A DNA stretch of 64,000 bases, taken from Agarilytica rhodophyticola. GTDB taxonomy: Bacteria > Pseudomonadota > Gammaproteobacteria > Pseudomonadales > Cellvibrionaceae. Below are positions 55,752-64,000 of the stretch, piece after piece; position 1 is the stretch's first letter; each line of letters opens with the position of its first letter. The notes below the pieces were generated by a model that saw nothing but the letters and a program-made list of their open reading frames with translations, did no database searches and had not been told where the DNA came from. Made by a program: the position numbers and the translations under genes. The DNA is taken from NCBI RefSeq assembly GCF_002157225.2, contig NZ_CP020038.1:5946991-6010990 (forward strand), written 5' to 3'.

Positions 55752-58700
55752 TTGGGCACGATTACTTTTCCATTCGGCTGTAAAGATTTTGAATCTGCGC
55801 TGGACATGCTCAATACTTCTGATGGGCGTTATGCATTGGGAGCAAGTTCATTTTGGCACGGCGGCGTACACCTGACGTTATCTAAAGATACACAAGCGAT
55901 TTTATCACCTGCAGATGGCGAAATTATTGCTCATCGAACAATGAAAAAGCGCACTACAGGTAAAGCAAGTATTACCGTAGACAATGAAGGCAACAAGATT
56001 TCTGAGGACAAAGATGAAGACGTCGACTCATCTTTTAGTTTTGTCCTGAGTCGCCATACTTTTAAGACGCCTAAAAAACAAGATATTGTCTACTATATCC
56101 TCCATATGCACTTGTTGTGCTACGAAAATTATCAAGATATACACAAGCTAAGGCCACCACCCTATTTATATGGCGATGTACAATATTTTGTCAAAAAAGA
56201 AGAAGATGACGGTGGCTCGCTGGTGGGCAAAGGCCTCAATCTTCGTGCTTCCCCTTCCAGCCGCAGAAACAATGTGTTGACCGTCATCAAGAAGGATACA
56301 GAATTCGAGTTTGAACATCGTGGGAGTTACGACCATACGACATCAAAAGCATATTTTAACGTCGTTATTAAAAATCCACAGAAATTTACACTCTCCAAGG
56401 CTTACTTATCGTCCGGCTCAGACGCTAAAGACAAACTTCGACTACTCCCGGTGGAAAAATACTACAGTGATCATGGAGTTTTATATCGAGCACAAATAAT
56501 AAGTGCCTCTGAAAGTCATATAGGGGTGCCTCTATATATCAATAGCTGCTATGTTGGAGATCTAATAAAAGGGCAAGAAGTCTATTTTAAAGAAAAGTCT
56601 GCTTACGAAGGCAGCCACGAATTAATTCTTGATAATATAATGAACGTGGTGAAACCAAATGCTGAGGGCAAACTAACAGTTGATAGCTTTTTTGATGGCT
56701 GGACTGACAATAGCTCTATACTGGTGCCTACTAAAGATGATCTTGTTTCTTTAGAAGAAGCGTTATTGGCAGCAGGCCTATGTATGGACGATGATCTCAC
56801 AGCTTTAGCTAAGGTCAGGCCGGAGAATGCATTCGGGACATCAGGGAAAATACGCTATATAAAAGATTATTTTTCAAAATTAAAAATTAATACATATGAA
56901 AGTAATCAATGCGGTATCCCAGCCTATGATAGTGCGAGTGGAGGAAGTCGCCTCATTGATATTCCGCACTCACGTTTTGTTGAACTAGTAACACCTATAA
57001 GCATAGATGAACTAGCAAGTAGTCAAGGAGCAAAGCATTTAATAAAGCCAATCACTATCGAACAGCCCAAAGAAGGAGTGGTTTTTTGTAGTAACAAATA
57101 TGTCGAACAAAAGATCAATGAGGTTACCGGAAAGTTCGACAGCATTGAAGTATTTAAAGAGCCAATTCCTATATATAGTGGCGACGTCATCGGTTATCCT
57201 GGCAATCATGAAAAACAAAATATTGTTCATATGGAATTGTGGCTAGACAATATTGATTTTTTCAAAAACCCCAAAAAAGACCAGCAATACGAAGATAAAG
57301 TTGACCTGCCAGCAGGTTTGACTACAAAAATTCAAAAAATAGAAATTAGTAAATGTAAGCCAGAACAGCAAAAAATCCCAGCAAAAGGGACAATGAGGTT
57401 TGTTTCAAGAGTAAAGGATTTAAAGAAAAAGCCTACAATAAGAAAAGTAAAGTATAATGAAAAAGAATATTTTGTTTATTACAAGGACATAAAACCTTAT
57501 TGGAGTACGACAAAAAATGCATATTACTTTAAAGATGAAACAGAGCTAACGCTTTACCCATCTCACCCGGAAATCGAGATTGAAACCATTACATATAGTG
57601 ATTCGACTCTTGCACAAGCTGTATCTCTAGAACCAATGCCAAGAATGATGAACGCAGAAGAAAAAGATTACTTTCCGGTTTCGTCAAAAGAGGAAACGAC
57701 AGAGCAAGGTAGGATTAAAGAAACCGTTCTTATTGCAAAAGAAGAAGTCAATAAATATCGTGAAGACTACTATAATTGGGAAAAATTTTTCCATAAAACT
57801 TCAGCAGCGAATTTAGGTTTTGAAAAAAGCGGATATTATGAATCCAAAAAAGATATTGAAAATCAAGTATTAGAGGAATATAAGGCACTAAGTGAAAACA
57901 AGTCTATGGTAAATCTTCCGTCCTATCAAAAAAGCCATCCACTCAGTCACTTGATTATCGAATCAGGAACAGAATGGAGTAAAAGCCAAAAAGATAGCTC
58001 TGGATGGTCGGATGGTGTTATTGAGTATCTCTGGAAAAAACATAATGTAAGTTCACTTGAAGAAGATGCAGGTATCACCAAAGCAAGTGTTAAGAGAGTG
58101 TTTGACCAAACACTCAAAGAATATTCGGATAAGATCAGTTTTTTTGATGATGTCAAAGCATCAGTATCTAGTCTGCCAGATAAAAGTAAAGTATTGCATG
58201 CTCACCCATTGAGATTTCTAGGTCATATCAATCAATTAGATCAGGTTGGCCCACCATGGATGCAGTTCGCTCGTCAACAAATGAAGGAGTATGGGGGCGT
58301 AAGACAAACACAATCTCCCTTAAAGGAACAAATTTTCAAATACTTCGATAGTAGTAGCTATCCTGAAGGAACAAATAAAACTAACTGGTGTGCAGCATTT
58401 ATTCATTGGTGCTTTGAACAAACGGATGACTTCAAAGGTAGTAACCCAAACGCGAATGTCGCCGCTTTTGACTGGCTTCCTAAATCATTAGCGAGAAAGC
58501 ATAGAAAAGATGTAGATGGCTGGAATAATAGTGAGTTGATAGAAAGTATCGATGACGTATTTGTTGGTGCGGTTATCGTATTCTCACACTCTCATGTGGC
58601 TTTCGTTGCAGGTCAATCGGAAGATGGAAAAAGCATTATTTACTTAGGTGGAAATCAATCAGATGGAAAGCCAGGTGATGGCAAAGGAAAGCGCACTATA

Positions 58701-58847
58701 TGTACAAACCCAAAATCCAAATCATCCTTTAATAAAAAGTATTGGTTGGTCAAGCCGAAAAATTATCAGCCCACTTCGGCAGATATGAACCTGCCTATAC
58801 TTTCTCCAGATGGGAAAGAGTTAGGATATGCAGATACACACGGTTAA
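55752..58847 (+). CDS. Large cell-wall hydrolase effector candidate (M23-like, SH3b, CHAP/TIGR02594)
   Basis: 1,031 residues without a signal peptide. The TTG start is supported by GGAGAG eight bases upstream. N-terminal M23-like segment (about 30-115): FWHGGVHLTL, ILSPADGEIIAH and YYILHMHLL, with histidine instead of the usual metal-binding aspartate, so probably inactive. An SH3b-like domain (about 156-225, GLNLRASPSSRRNN) follows, then a second M23-like patch (about 475-490, DVIGYPGNHEKQNIVHMELW). The C-terminus (about 876-1010) is a TIGR02594/CHAP-type peptidase: the catalytic cysteine in NWCAAFIHWCFEQ, the histidine in HSHVAFVAGQ, and IIYLGGNQSDGK. These domains cut peptide cross-links. 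Lack of a signal peptide and a neighbouring lipoprotein fit a toxin exported by another route, such as type VI secretion. Confidence 0.78.
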   Translation: MGTITFPFGCKDFESALDMLNTSDGRYALGASSFWHGGVHLTLSKDTQAILSPADGEIIAHRTMKKRTTGKASITVDNEGNKISEDKDEDVDSSFSFVLSRHTFKTPKKQDIVYYILHMHLLCYENYQDIHKLRPPPYLYGDVQYFVKKEEDDGGSLVGKGLNLRASPSSRRNNVLTVIKKDTEFEFEHRGSYDHTTSKAYFNVVIKNPQKFTLSKAYLSSGSDAKDKLRLLPVEKYYSDHGVLYRAQIISASESHIGVPLYINSCYVGDLIKGQEVYFKEKSAYEGSHELILDNIMNVVKPNAEGKLTVDSFFDGWTDNSSILVPTKDDLVSLEEALLAAGLCMDDDLTALAKVRPENAFGTSGKIRYIKDYFSKLKINTYESNQCGIPAYDSASGGSRLIDIPHSRFVELVTPISIDELASSQGAKHLIKPITIEQPKEGVVFCSNKYVEQKINEVTGKFDSIEVFKEPIPIYSGDVIGYPGNHEKQNIVHMELWLDNIDFFKNPKKDQQYEDKVDLPAGLTTKIQKIEISKCKPEQQKIPAKGTMRFVSRVKDLKKKPTIRKVKYNEKEYFVYYKDIKPYWSTTKNAYYFKDETELTLYPSHPEIEIETITYSDSTLAQAVSLEPMPRMMNAEEKDYFPVSSKEETTEQGRIKETVLIAKEEVNKYREDYYNWEKFFHKTSAANLGFEKSGYYESKKDIENQVLEEYKALSENKSMVNLPSYQKSHPLSHLIIESGTEWSKSQKDSSGWSDGVIEYLWKKHNVSSLEEDAGITKASVKRVFDQTLKEYSDKISFFDDVKASVSSLPDKSKVLHAHPLRFLGHINQLDQVGPPWMQFARQQMKEYGGVRQTQSPLKEQIFKYFDSSSYPEGTNKTNWCAAFIHWCFEQTDDFKGSNPNANVAAFDWLPKSLARKHRKDVDGWNNSELIESIDDVFVGAVIVFSHSHVAFVAGQSEDGKSIIYLGGNQSDGKPGDGKGKRTICTNPKSKSSFNKKYWLVKPKNYQPTSADMNLPILSPDGKELGYADTHG

Positions 58848-58858
58848 TTAAAAAGAAT

Positions 58859-59695
58859 ATGAAAAAAACACTTGATAAGATTTTAATCGGCATTAGCATC
58901 ACTGCGCTTATAGTGGCATGCGACCAAAACCATGCTTCTTTAGATAAGAAAGCGCAATCATCGCTACCAGAAGAAAAGACTGAACCTTCAGCTGTAAAAG
59001 AAAGTGCGAGTCATATAAAACAAGATAAACTAATAAAAAAGGCGCTAGCCAAGCAGCTTAGCAATGGCATATCAGCTCTCTATGATAACTCGTTCGATAT
59101 TGTTGGTCATAAATTCTCAAGAACAGATTTAGATGCCAGCATCCCAATATTAAATAATGCATTATCAGATTATAGAAAGCCTAATAACGAGCAGTTTTTA
59201 AAAAAAATAAAGGAAATTTTTGGTCGTACTATAGATTTTAATAGTAATTCAAAATATTTATATATAAATTTCAATGACCCTAAAGATAGAAAGTTTAAGT
59301 ACCACAGAAATGATAATTCAATAGAAATCCGACCATATTCAGTTTTTGTAGTTAAGGGGCATAATTTTATTAGCCAGTTATACGGAATTCCAGAAATTCT
59401 AGATTACCAAAAACACTATCCACAAATAGCTCAAACTGAAAATAAAATGCAAATAGATAGAAAAGATGACGATGGCTCTTCCCTTACGATATACCGGTGG
59501 CTTGATGATGAATCAATCGATAGAGAAAAAAATATTAAGACACTTATCGCCAGAAATAAATATCTTTTTAATAATGATAAAAGTCAGCTACCCTGGTTAT
59601 TAGATAATGATGAAGAATTTATGGTAGCTCTTATTAAAACATATAATTATTCAAAGGATACCGAACATAGGCAGTGGTATAAGGATAAGCATTAG
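58859..59695 (+). CDS. Lipoprotein, putative immunity protein to the cell-wall hydrolase
   Basis: About 278 residues from the ATG at 58859 (upstream in-frame starts would hide the signal). Type II signal peptide with lipobox IVAC at residues 18-21; position +2 is aspartate (CDQN), the Lol-avoidance signal that keeps lipoproteins in the inner membrane of many gammaproteobacteria. A charged linker (to about 55) is followed by a globular domain of unknown family (about 60-278). It starts 11 bases after the hydrolase stop and faces the periplasm, where a peptidoglycan hydrolase would act, so immunity is a reasonable inference. Base composition is lower in GC than neighbours. Confidence 0.62.
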   Translation: MKKTLDKILIGISITALIVACDQNHASLDKKAQSSLPEEKTEPSAVKESASHIKQDKLIKKALAKQLSNGISALYDNSFDIVGHKFSRTDLDASIPILNNALSDYRKPNNEQFLKKIKEIFGRTIDFNSNSKYLYINFNDPKDRKFKYHRNDNSIEIRPYSVFVVKGHNFISQLYGIPEILDYQKHYPQIAQTENKMQIDRKDDDGSSLTIYRWLDDESIDREKNIKTLIARNKYLFNNDKSQLPWLLDNDEEFMVALIKTYNYSKDTEHRQWYKDKH

Positions 59696-59944
59696 TTATT
59701 AACGTAAACAACACAATCATATCTTAAAAATATTTACCACAAAACTAAGACAAAACTTATAATTTAATATTGTTGTAATATATTAGCTACTGTTATAAGA
59801 ATACCTAATACGGCACTTATCTTTTATCGAAATACATAGATACCACACTGTAATTAATTCTGTTTTGAGCTTTTAATGCTTATAGAATCACCTAAGAGGT
59901 TGTAAATCTTTGTAAAATTGGTTTGTAACATTAAAGTGAATAGA

Positions 59945-60950
59945 ATGACTAACTTCTAAGGTATAGGTACACACAACACTGCTCGCTTAGGTAACAATGT
60001 AGACATTTCACCATCTTCAGGGAAAATAACATCTGAAATAGCCTCTTCTTCTCATGAATATCCCATCATGAGTGAAGGAGCAAGTAGTTCTTTAATAAGT
60101 GGAAAAAAAAGGTCTGCAGAAGCATCAACAAGCGATCATGATAATAAAAAATTTAAGGCCAGCATACCTCGTTCGCAGACTTATGATAGGCTAAATCTAG
60201 TTTTTAATCATAAAATAGAGAATGGTGGTGAAAATATAGGAGTAGGTACACAAGCAGAAATCCATACTAGTCAATCAACGCATACTGATTATGTCGGCAA
60301 ACCAATGGCTGTTAAAATATTTCACTCTAGCCAAGGATTCAACTCTGCATTGACAGAAATGCTAGTATCACGCTACATCAAACAACTCAATGATCCAGAG
60401 TTATCTAATAGAGTAAATCTCGCTGTAGACTTTGCTATAAGTCGAGGTAGCGACTTCGGAGGGAATTATACCGAACCTTTTGATAGCCAAACAAAAGGGC
60501 CGCTGGCAATTATTACAAGCCCGAAAATGGATAGCGATTTAAGGAGTTTTAATGCAGACATTACCACTGAAGGCTATATGAAAGTAATGCAGGATCTTAA
60601 AGATAATGTATTTAATAATACTTGAGGATAAAGGACTAGTTCACAATGATATTAAAGGTGACAATATTTTAGTAAAAACAAAGGAAAACGATGAGCATGA
60701 ATACCGTGTTACTGACTTCGGCTGTGCTCATCTCATACCTGGCTCTGAAGCCGAATCTGCATTTTCAGATATATGGCAAGAATTAAAAAGGGAATTAACA
60801 CAAAACAACGAAATAAATAGAGAAAAGCTTGAGAACATTAAATTAGATGACATTATCCCATCCTATGATCCAATAGACCCTGATGACATCAGCGACTACT
60901 CTGATTTTGAAAGCGAAACAGAAAGCAACCAAAGTTCAAAAAGGATTTAA
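59945..60950 (+). pseudogene. Eukaryotic-type Ser/Thr kinase pseudogene
   Basis: The frame beginning ATG ACT AAC TTC hits TAA at codon 5 (59957-59959), then stays open and reads GIGTHNTARLGNNVD and onward into the kinase N-lobe: glycine loop GVGTQAEIH, MAVKIF with the ATP lysine, and ALTEML. A one-base shift near 60617 (the AATAATA run; frame ends at 60625) separates this from the C-lobe in the next frame: catalytic loop VHNDIKGDNILV and TDFGCAH. The tail is acidic (DYSDFESETES). HNDIK resembles secreted effector kinases such as YpkA more than housekeeping Hanks kinases. With two lesions it is likely dead. Location beside the effector locus suggests a former effector. Confidence 0.75.
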
Positions 60951-61083
60951 TGCAAAGTGAAACTTTATTAAGAAATACTCTTATTTCGGGCTAAACTCAG
61001 ATTATGATAGATTCATATTTAGTGTATTAAAAAGAGACTTCAGTAATACCATTGTATTTTAAAGAGTTAAGATATTATGATTA

Positions 61084-61134
61084 TTTCACACTTACAAACC
61101 CGATATCCATAAATTAAGTTTTGCAAGTGTGAAA
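61084..61134 (-). terminator. Inverted repeat downstream of cioB
   Basis: TTTCACACTTACAAA (61084-61098) and the complement at 61120-61134 match at 14 of 15 positions with a 21-base loop, 16 bases past the cioB stop. It is a likely transcript end or mRNA-protecting hairpin; there is no T-run. Confidence 0.5.
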
Positions 61135-61149
61135 ACTATTAAATATAAA

Positions 61150-62154
61150 CTAATAGTAACTTAAGCTTCTCGCTTTACCCCAAAAAACCCGATATGAGAA
61201 TATTGTATAACCGAGAATACAGGGAACAACTACAGCCGCGCCATAAAAAATAAACATCAATGATTCTGGTGCACTGCTTGCTTCAGCGACGGTAAGTTGC
61301 CCAGGAATTACATAAGGATAAAAGCTATAACCAAGGGCCTGAAAGCATAAGAAAAAAATAATCGCTGCACAAACAAATGGAATCCAACAGCCAAAGTCCT
61401 CAGCATGAGGTACACTGCGAAGATAGCGATCGCTCAGAATAAATAGACTTAAGCAAACGAGTGGTATGGGGAACAAAATAAAAATTTGTGGAAAAGAAAA
61501 CCACTTCATATAAATATGTTCACTAACAAAAGGATTAATGATTGATACAAGCAGTATTCCTGATGCTGCCAACCATGCGCTTCGGCGCGCCCAATATGCG
61601 GATTTTATTTGTAAGCTGCCCTGGGTTTTCATTACCAACCAAGCACCGCCAATAAATGCATAAGCTGCGGCAACACAAAATGCACTGACAATTGCAAATA
61701 CTATTGCTGCCCAAGCATCAGAAAACCCTAAAACATATCGCCCTAACATATACCCTTGAGAAAGAGCTGTTACAAGTGAAGAAAACTTAAAACATATATC
61801 CCAATGCTTGCGATGCATTGTTAGAGCTTTTGCGCGAAAATCAAAGGCTACGCCACGCAAAATTAAGCTAATCAGCATAAAAGTCGCTGGTATATAGAGT
61901 TCTTTTAGAATAATACTATGAGCTTCAGGGAAAGCGATAAGCAGTAATCCAATGGCAAGCACAAGCCAAGTTTCATTCGCATCCCAAAATGGGCCAATCG
62001 AAGCGATCATAGTATCGCGCTTACTTTGGGTTGAGTCATCTATAGGCAATAGAATACCAACACCTAAATCATAGCCATCTAAAATAGCATAGGCCAAAGT
62101 CGCAAGTCCCACCAAACACATAAATACTATAGGTAACCACTGTGCTTCACTCAT
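61150..62154 (-). CDS. cioB: Cytochrome bd-type quinol oxidase subunit II (CioB-like)
   Basis: A 334-residue inner-membrane protein with about eight or nine helices. It opens with the family motif LAYAILDGYDLGVGIL, followed by GPFWDANETWLV, the typical CydB quinol/heme pocket region. With subunit I it forms the bd-family oxidase that reduces oxygen to water using quinol without pumping protons. Its ATG overlaps the cioA stop by four bases (ATGA). No cydX-like small gene follows. Confidence 0.93.
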   Translation of the reverse strand: MSEAQWLPIVFMCLVGLATLAYAILDGYDLGVGILLPIDDSTQSKRDTMIASIGPFWDANETWLVLAIGLLLIAFPEAHSIILKELYIPATFMLISLILRGVAFDFRAKALTMHRKHWDICFKFSSLVTALSQGYMLGRYVLGFSDAWAAIVFAIVSAFCVAAAYAFIGGAWLVMKTQGSLQIKSAYWARRSAWLAASGILLVSIINPFVSEHIYMKWFSFPQIFILFPIPLVCLSLFILSDRYLRSVPHAEDFGCWIPFVCAAIIFFLCFQALGYSFYPYVIPGQLTVAEASSAPESLMFIFYGAAVVVPCILGYTIFSYRVFWGKARSLSYY

Positions 62155-63524
62155 TTTACCACCTCATATTCTGCGTTGATATTAGAGGAAAAACTGGTAC
62201 TTAATTCAGTTTCATATTCTTCAACATTGACCGAGCGGCGAGCCATTAAAAATAGTGTGTGTAAATACGCAACAATCAGACCGCTATAGACTAGCACATA
62301 AAATGTTAGAGAAAGCCCCACATGGCTAGGGGCGATTGTCGTAACTGCGTCAGCTGTACGCAGCACACCACTAACTAAGAACGGCTGCCTCCCTATTTCT
62401 GTTACATACCATCCAGCTAGAGTTGCAACCCACCCTGAGAATGAAAATAGGACGAAAGCTCGCAACACTATGGGCGTAATATTTTCTTTACGTATCAATT
62501 GAAAGGCACCAAACCACGCCAGAGCAATCATTAACAGTCCGGTACCTACCATAATACGAAATCCCCAAAAAACAGGCGCAACGGGAGGGTGAGCATTTTC
62601 AAATTCATTAAGACCGCGAATTTCACCATCGATATCGTGGGTTAAAATAAAACTCGCCATACCAGGAATACCCAAAGCAAAGTCATTGCGGCGCTCTTGC
62701 TCATTAGGCAAAGCGAATAATAGTAGCGGTGCTCTTTTTTCTGTTTCCCAGACACCTTCCATAGCAGCAATTTTTTGAGGCTGATGTTCGAAGGTATTAA
62801 GTCCGTGCAAGTCACCAACCAAAGCTTGTAGCGGTGCAAGTATAGCAGCAACAAATATTCCAGCTTTTAACGCTAGACGAGGCGCTTTTTTGCTATCGCC
62901 CTTTAAAATACGATAGGCAGATATCCCTGCAACGAGAAAAGAAGCTGTTAAACCTGAAGCAAGTAATACGTGAGTTAAGCGATAAGGCATAGAGGGGTTG
63001 AAAATAATTTCCCACCAGTCTAACGGGTAGGCTACTCCGCCTCGCATCTCAAAGCCTTGCGGTGTCTGCATCCAAGAGTTTAATGCAATAATCCAAAACG
63101 CAGATAAGCTAGTACCAATAGCCACTAAAAAAGTAGCTAAAGTATGTAGCCAATTAGGTACACGCTGGAAACCAAATAACATTACACCTAAAAAAGTAGC
63201 CTCCAAGAAAAATGCAGTTAAGACCTCATAACCAAGTAGCGGCCCTGCGATATTCCCAACCTTCTCCATAAACCCAGGCCAGTTAGTACCGAATTGAAAA
63301 GACATGGTAATACCGCTAACAACACCTAGAGCAAAAGTTAAAGCAAATACTTTTACCCAAAAGCGGTAGGCTCGCATCCAAACAGGTGCAGATGATAAAT
63401 TGAACCTTAATTTAAAATAAAACAGAAACCATGCTAGCGCGATAGTAATAGTAGGAAACAATATATGAAAACTGATATTTACCGCAAACTGAATTCGCGA
63501 TAGAAGCAGCGTATCAAATTCCAT
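62151..63524 (-). CDS. cioA: Cytochrome bd-type quinol oxidase subunit I (CioA-like)
   Basis: A 457-residue inner-membrane protein with about nine helices. Heme ligands are in place: the histidine in ISFHILFP (about 19), the glutamates in GYEVLTAFFLEATFLG (about 98-107), and the histidine in RLTHVLLA (about 185). The Q-loop is short compared with E. coli CydA (522 residues), the mark of the cyanide-insensitive CIO branch. The normally invariant GRQPW reads GRQPF (EIGRQPFLVSGVLRT). It is the first gene of a two-gene unit, 99 bases behind a GbsR/MarR regulator on the same strand. Confidence 0.93.
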   Translation of the reverse strand: MEFDTLLLSRIQFAVNISFHILFPTITIALAWFLFYFKLRFNLSSAPVWMRAYRFWVKVFALTFALGVVSGITMSFQFGTNWPGFMEKVGNIAGPLLGYEVLTAFFLEATFLGVMLFGFQRVPNWLHTLATFLVAIGTSLSAFWIIALNSWMQTPQGFEMRGGVAYPLDWWEIIFNPSMPYRLTHVLLASGLTASFLVAGISAYRILKGDSKKAPRLALKAGIFVAAILAPLQALVGDLHGLNTFEHQPQKIAAMEGVWETEKRAPLLLFALPNEQERRNDFALGIPGMASFILTHDIDGEIRGLNEFENAHPPVAPVFWGFRIMVGTGLLMIALAWFGAFQLIRKENITPIVLRAFVLFSFSGWVATLAGWYVTEIGRQPFLVSGVLRTADAVTTIAPSHVGLSLTFYVLVYSGLIVAYLHTLFLMARRSVNVEEYETELSTSFSSNINAEYEVVK

Positions 63525-63623
63525 GACGATAACCTCTTATTTTTTAATAAACTTTTAATCTCCTCATATATTTATTATTGTTTTAAGATGAGTTGTACGA
63601 AGAAGCTTTTCTTCTTCAAAAAT

Positions 63624-64000
63624 CTATTCCAGCTCTGTACCATTCTGAGCTTTTTTGTTTAACAAACGATCTTTTATATCTAATACCTTGCCGACACCTG
63701 CGCCTAGCTTCATCAAAGTCTTTAAGTTATCGTGACTCATATCTTGCAAGTCAGCACTCCAATTGGATACCAGCTCCAACAAATCATGAATTTCTTCCAT
63801 TTTTTTGTGAGCGAAGGTATCGGCAGTATTCGTAGGAGCCTCTAATAACAAATCTCTCAAAACAGAAAGTGTTGGGTCAATCTCTCGTTTACGCCTCTCT
63901 TCTAAGACCTTAATTCCCATATCCCAAACATCACCGACGGCAGAATAATATTCTTTGCGATCACCTGGAACATGGTAGGGCTTTACCAGACGCCAGGACT
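63624..64000 (-). CDS. GbsR/MarR-family regulator, 5' part outside the window
   Basis: The open frame continues to the right edge: the first visible codons read SWRLVKPYHVPGDRKEYYS, then VGDVWDMGIKVLEERRKREI and DPTLSVLRDLLLEAP. The order WRLVKVPGDRKEYF followed by VLEERRRREIDP is characteristic of the C-terminal half of GbsR-type MarR proteins; the winged-helix half lies beyond position 64000. An internal ATG (63920) would give only 98 residues and should not be taken as the start. Directly upstream of cioAB on the same strand, so it may control this oxidase. Confidence 0.8.
   Translation of the reverse strand, partial: SWRLVKPYHVPGDRKEYYSAVGDVWDMGIKVLEERRKREIDPTLSVLRDLLLEAPTNTADTFAHKKMEEIHDLLELVSNWSADLQDMSHDNLKTLMKLGAGVGKVLDIKDRLLNKKAQNGTELE

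Noticed and set aside
60606..60625. Programmed frameshift joining the two kinase halves
   Set aside because: AATAATA is not a classical slippery heptamer, no stimulatory structure is evident, and the 5' part has an independent stop at codon 5; decay is simpler.
55006..60950. Type VI secretion structural genes
   Set aside because: No Hcp, VgrG, PAAR, TssB/C or ClpV sequence is seen in the window; a T6SS link for the hydrolase is only a hypothesis.
63624..63920. Complete 98-residue protein at the right edge
   Set aside because: The frame stays open to the window end with a clearly GbsR-like sequence, so the internal ATG is not the start.

Overview
The window looks like chromosomal DNA of a low-GC (roughly 40 %, judged by eye) marine-type gammaproteobacterium, probably near the Cellvibrionales/Pseudomonadales. 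Supporting features are fpr with a divergent finR-like LysR gene (a Pseudomonas arrangement), a HemB with aspartates in place of the zinc cysteines, ettA, glyA and the nrdR-ribD-ribE-ribB-ribH-nusB-thiL cluster. I saw no rRNA, tRNA, CRISPR array or complete insertion sequence.

Layout. 0-15 kb is mostly core metabolism and signalling: malic enzyme, two PAS/GGDEF/EAL proteins with degenerate GGDEF domains, a SapC-family protein, ferredoxin-NADP reductase with its regulator, HemB, a secreted polysaccharide deacetylase, 6-phosphogluconate dehydrogenase and a short AraC protein. 15-24.6 kb is accessory and gene-sparse: a 46-codon membrane microprotein, a periplasmic binding protein, a membrane-anchored protein next to a secreted lipase-like hydrolase, a GH43 glycosidase under a LacI-type operator, a MITE-like element and secreted proteins of unknown function. 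24.7-32 kb holds a MAPEG protein and the riboflavin/thiamine block on the minus strand. Two retropepsin-like proteases lie close to ribA, where pgpA would be expected after thiL.

32-46.9 kb is a block of accessory genes between nrdR and glyA, which are neighbours in many relatives. It holds a RoxA-like di-heme protein, a cysteine-rich coiled-coil protein, an XRE regulator pseudogene next to a SymE-like toxin gene, and a 2,598-residue SpvB/FG-GAP/RHS/Hint protein whose unique C-terminus is followed by a translationally coupled putative immunity gene. glyA, ettA, a secreted alpha/beta hydrolase and an XRE-cupin/SDR/cupin group follow. The last cupin gene is interrupted by one in-frame amber codon.

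54-61 kb holds a second candidate toxin locus: a 1,031-residue cell-wall hydrolase (degenerate M23, SH3b and CHAP/TIGR02594 parts), an unknown upstream partner and a downstream lipoprotein that could be its immunity protein. Next to it is a decayed eukaryotic-type kinase gene with an early stop and a frameshift. The right edge carries a cyanide-insensitive-type cytochrome bd oxidase (cioAB) behind a GbsR/MarR regulator that runs off the window.

The most promising places for new biology are the RHS toxin/immunity/SymE locus, the 55-59.7 kb effector-immunity module, the lipase with its membrane-anchored neighbour, the microprotein at 15.5 kb and several structured intergenic elements, especially 48317-48389 and 37447-37526.
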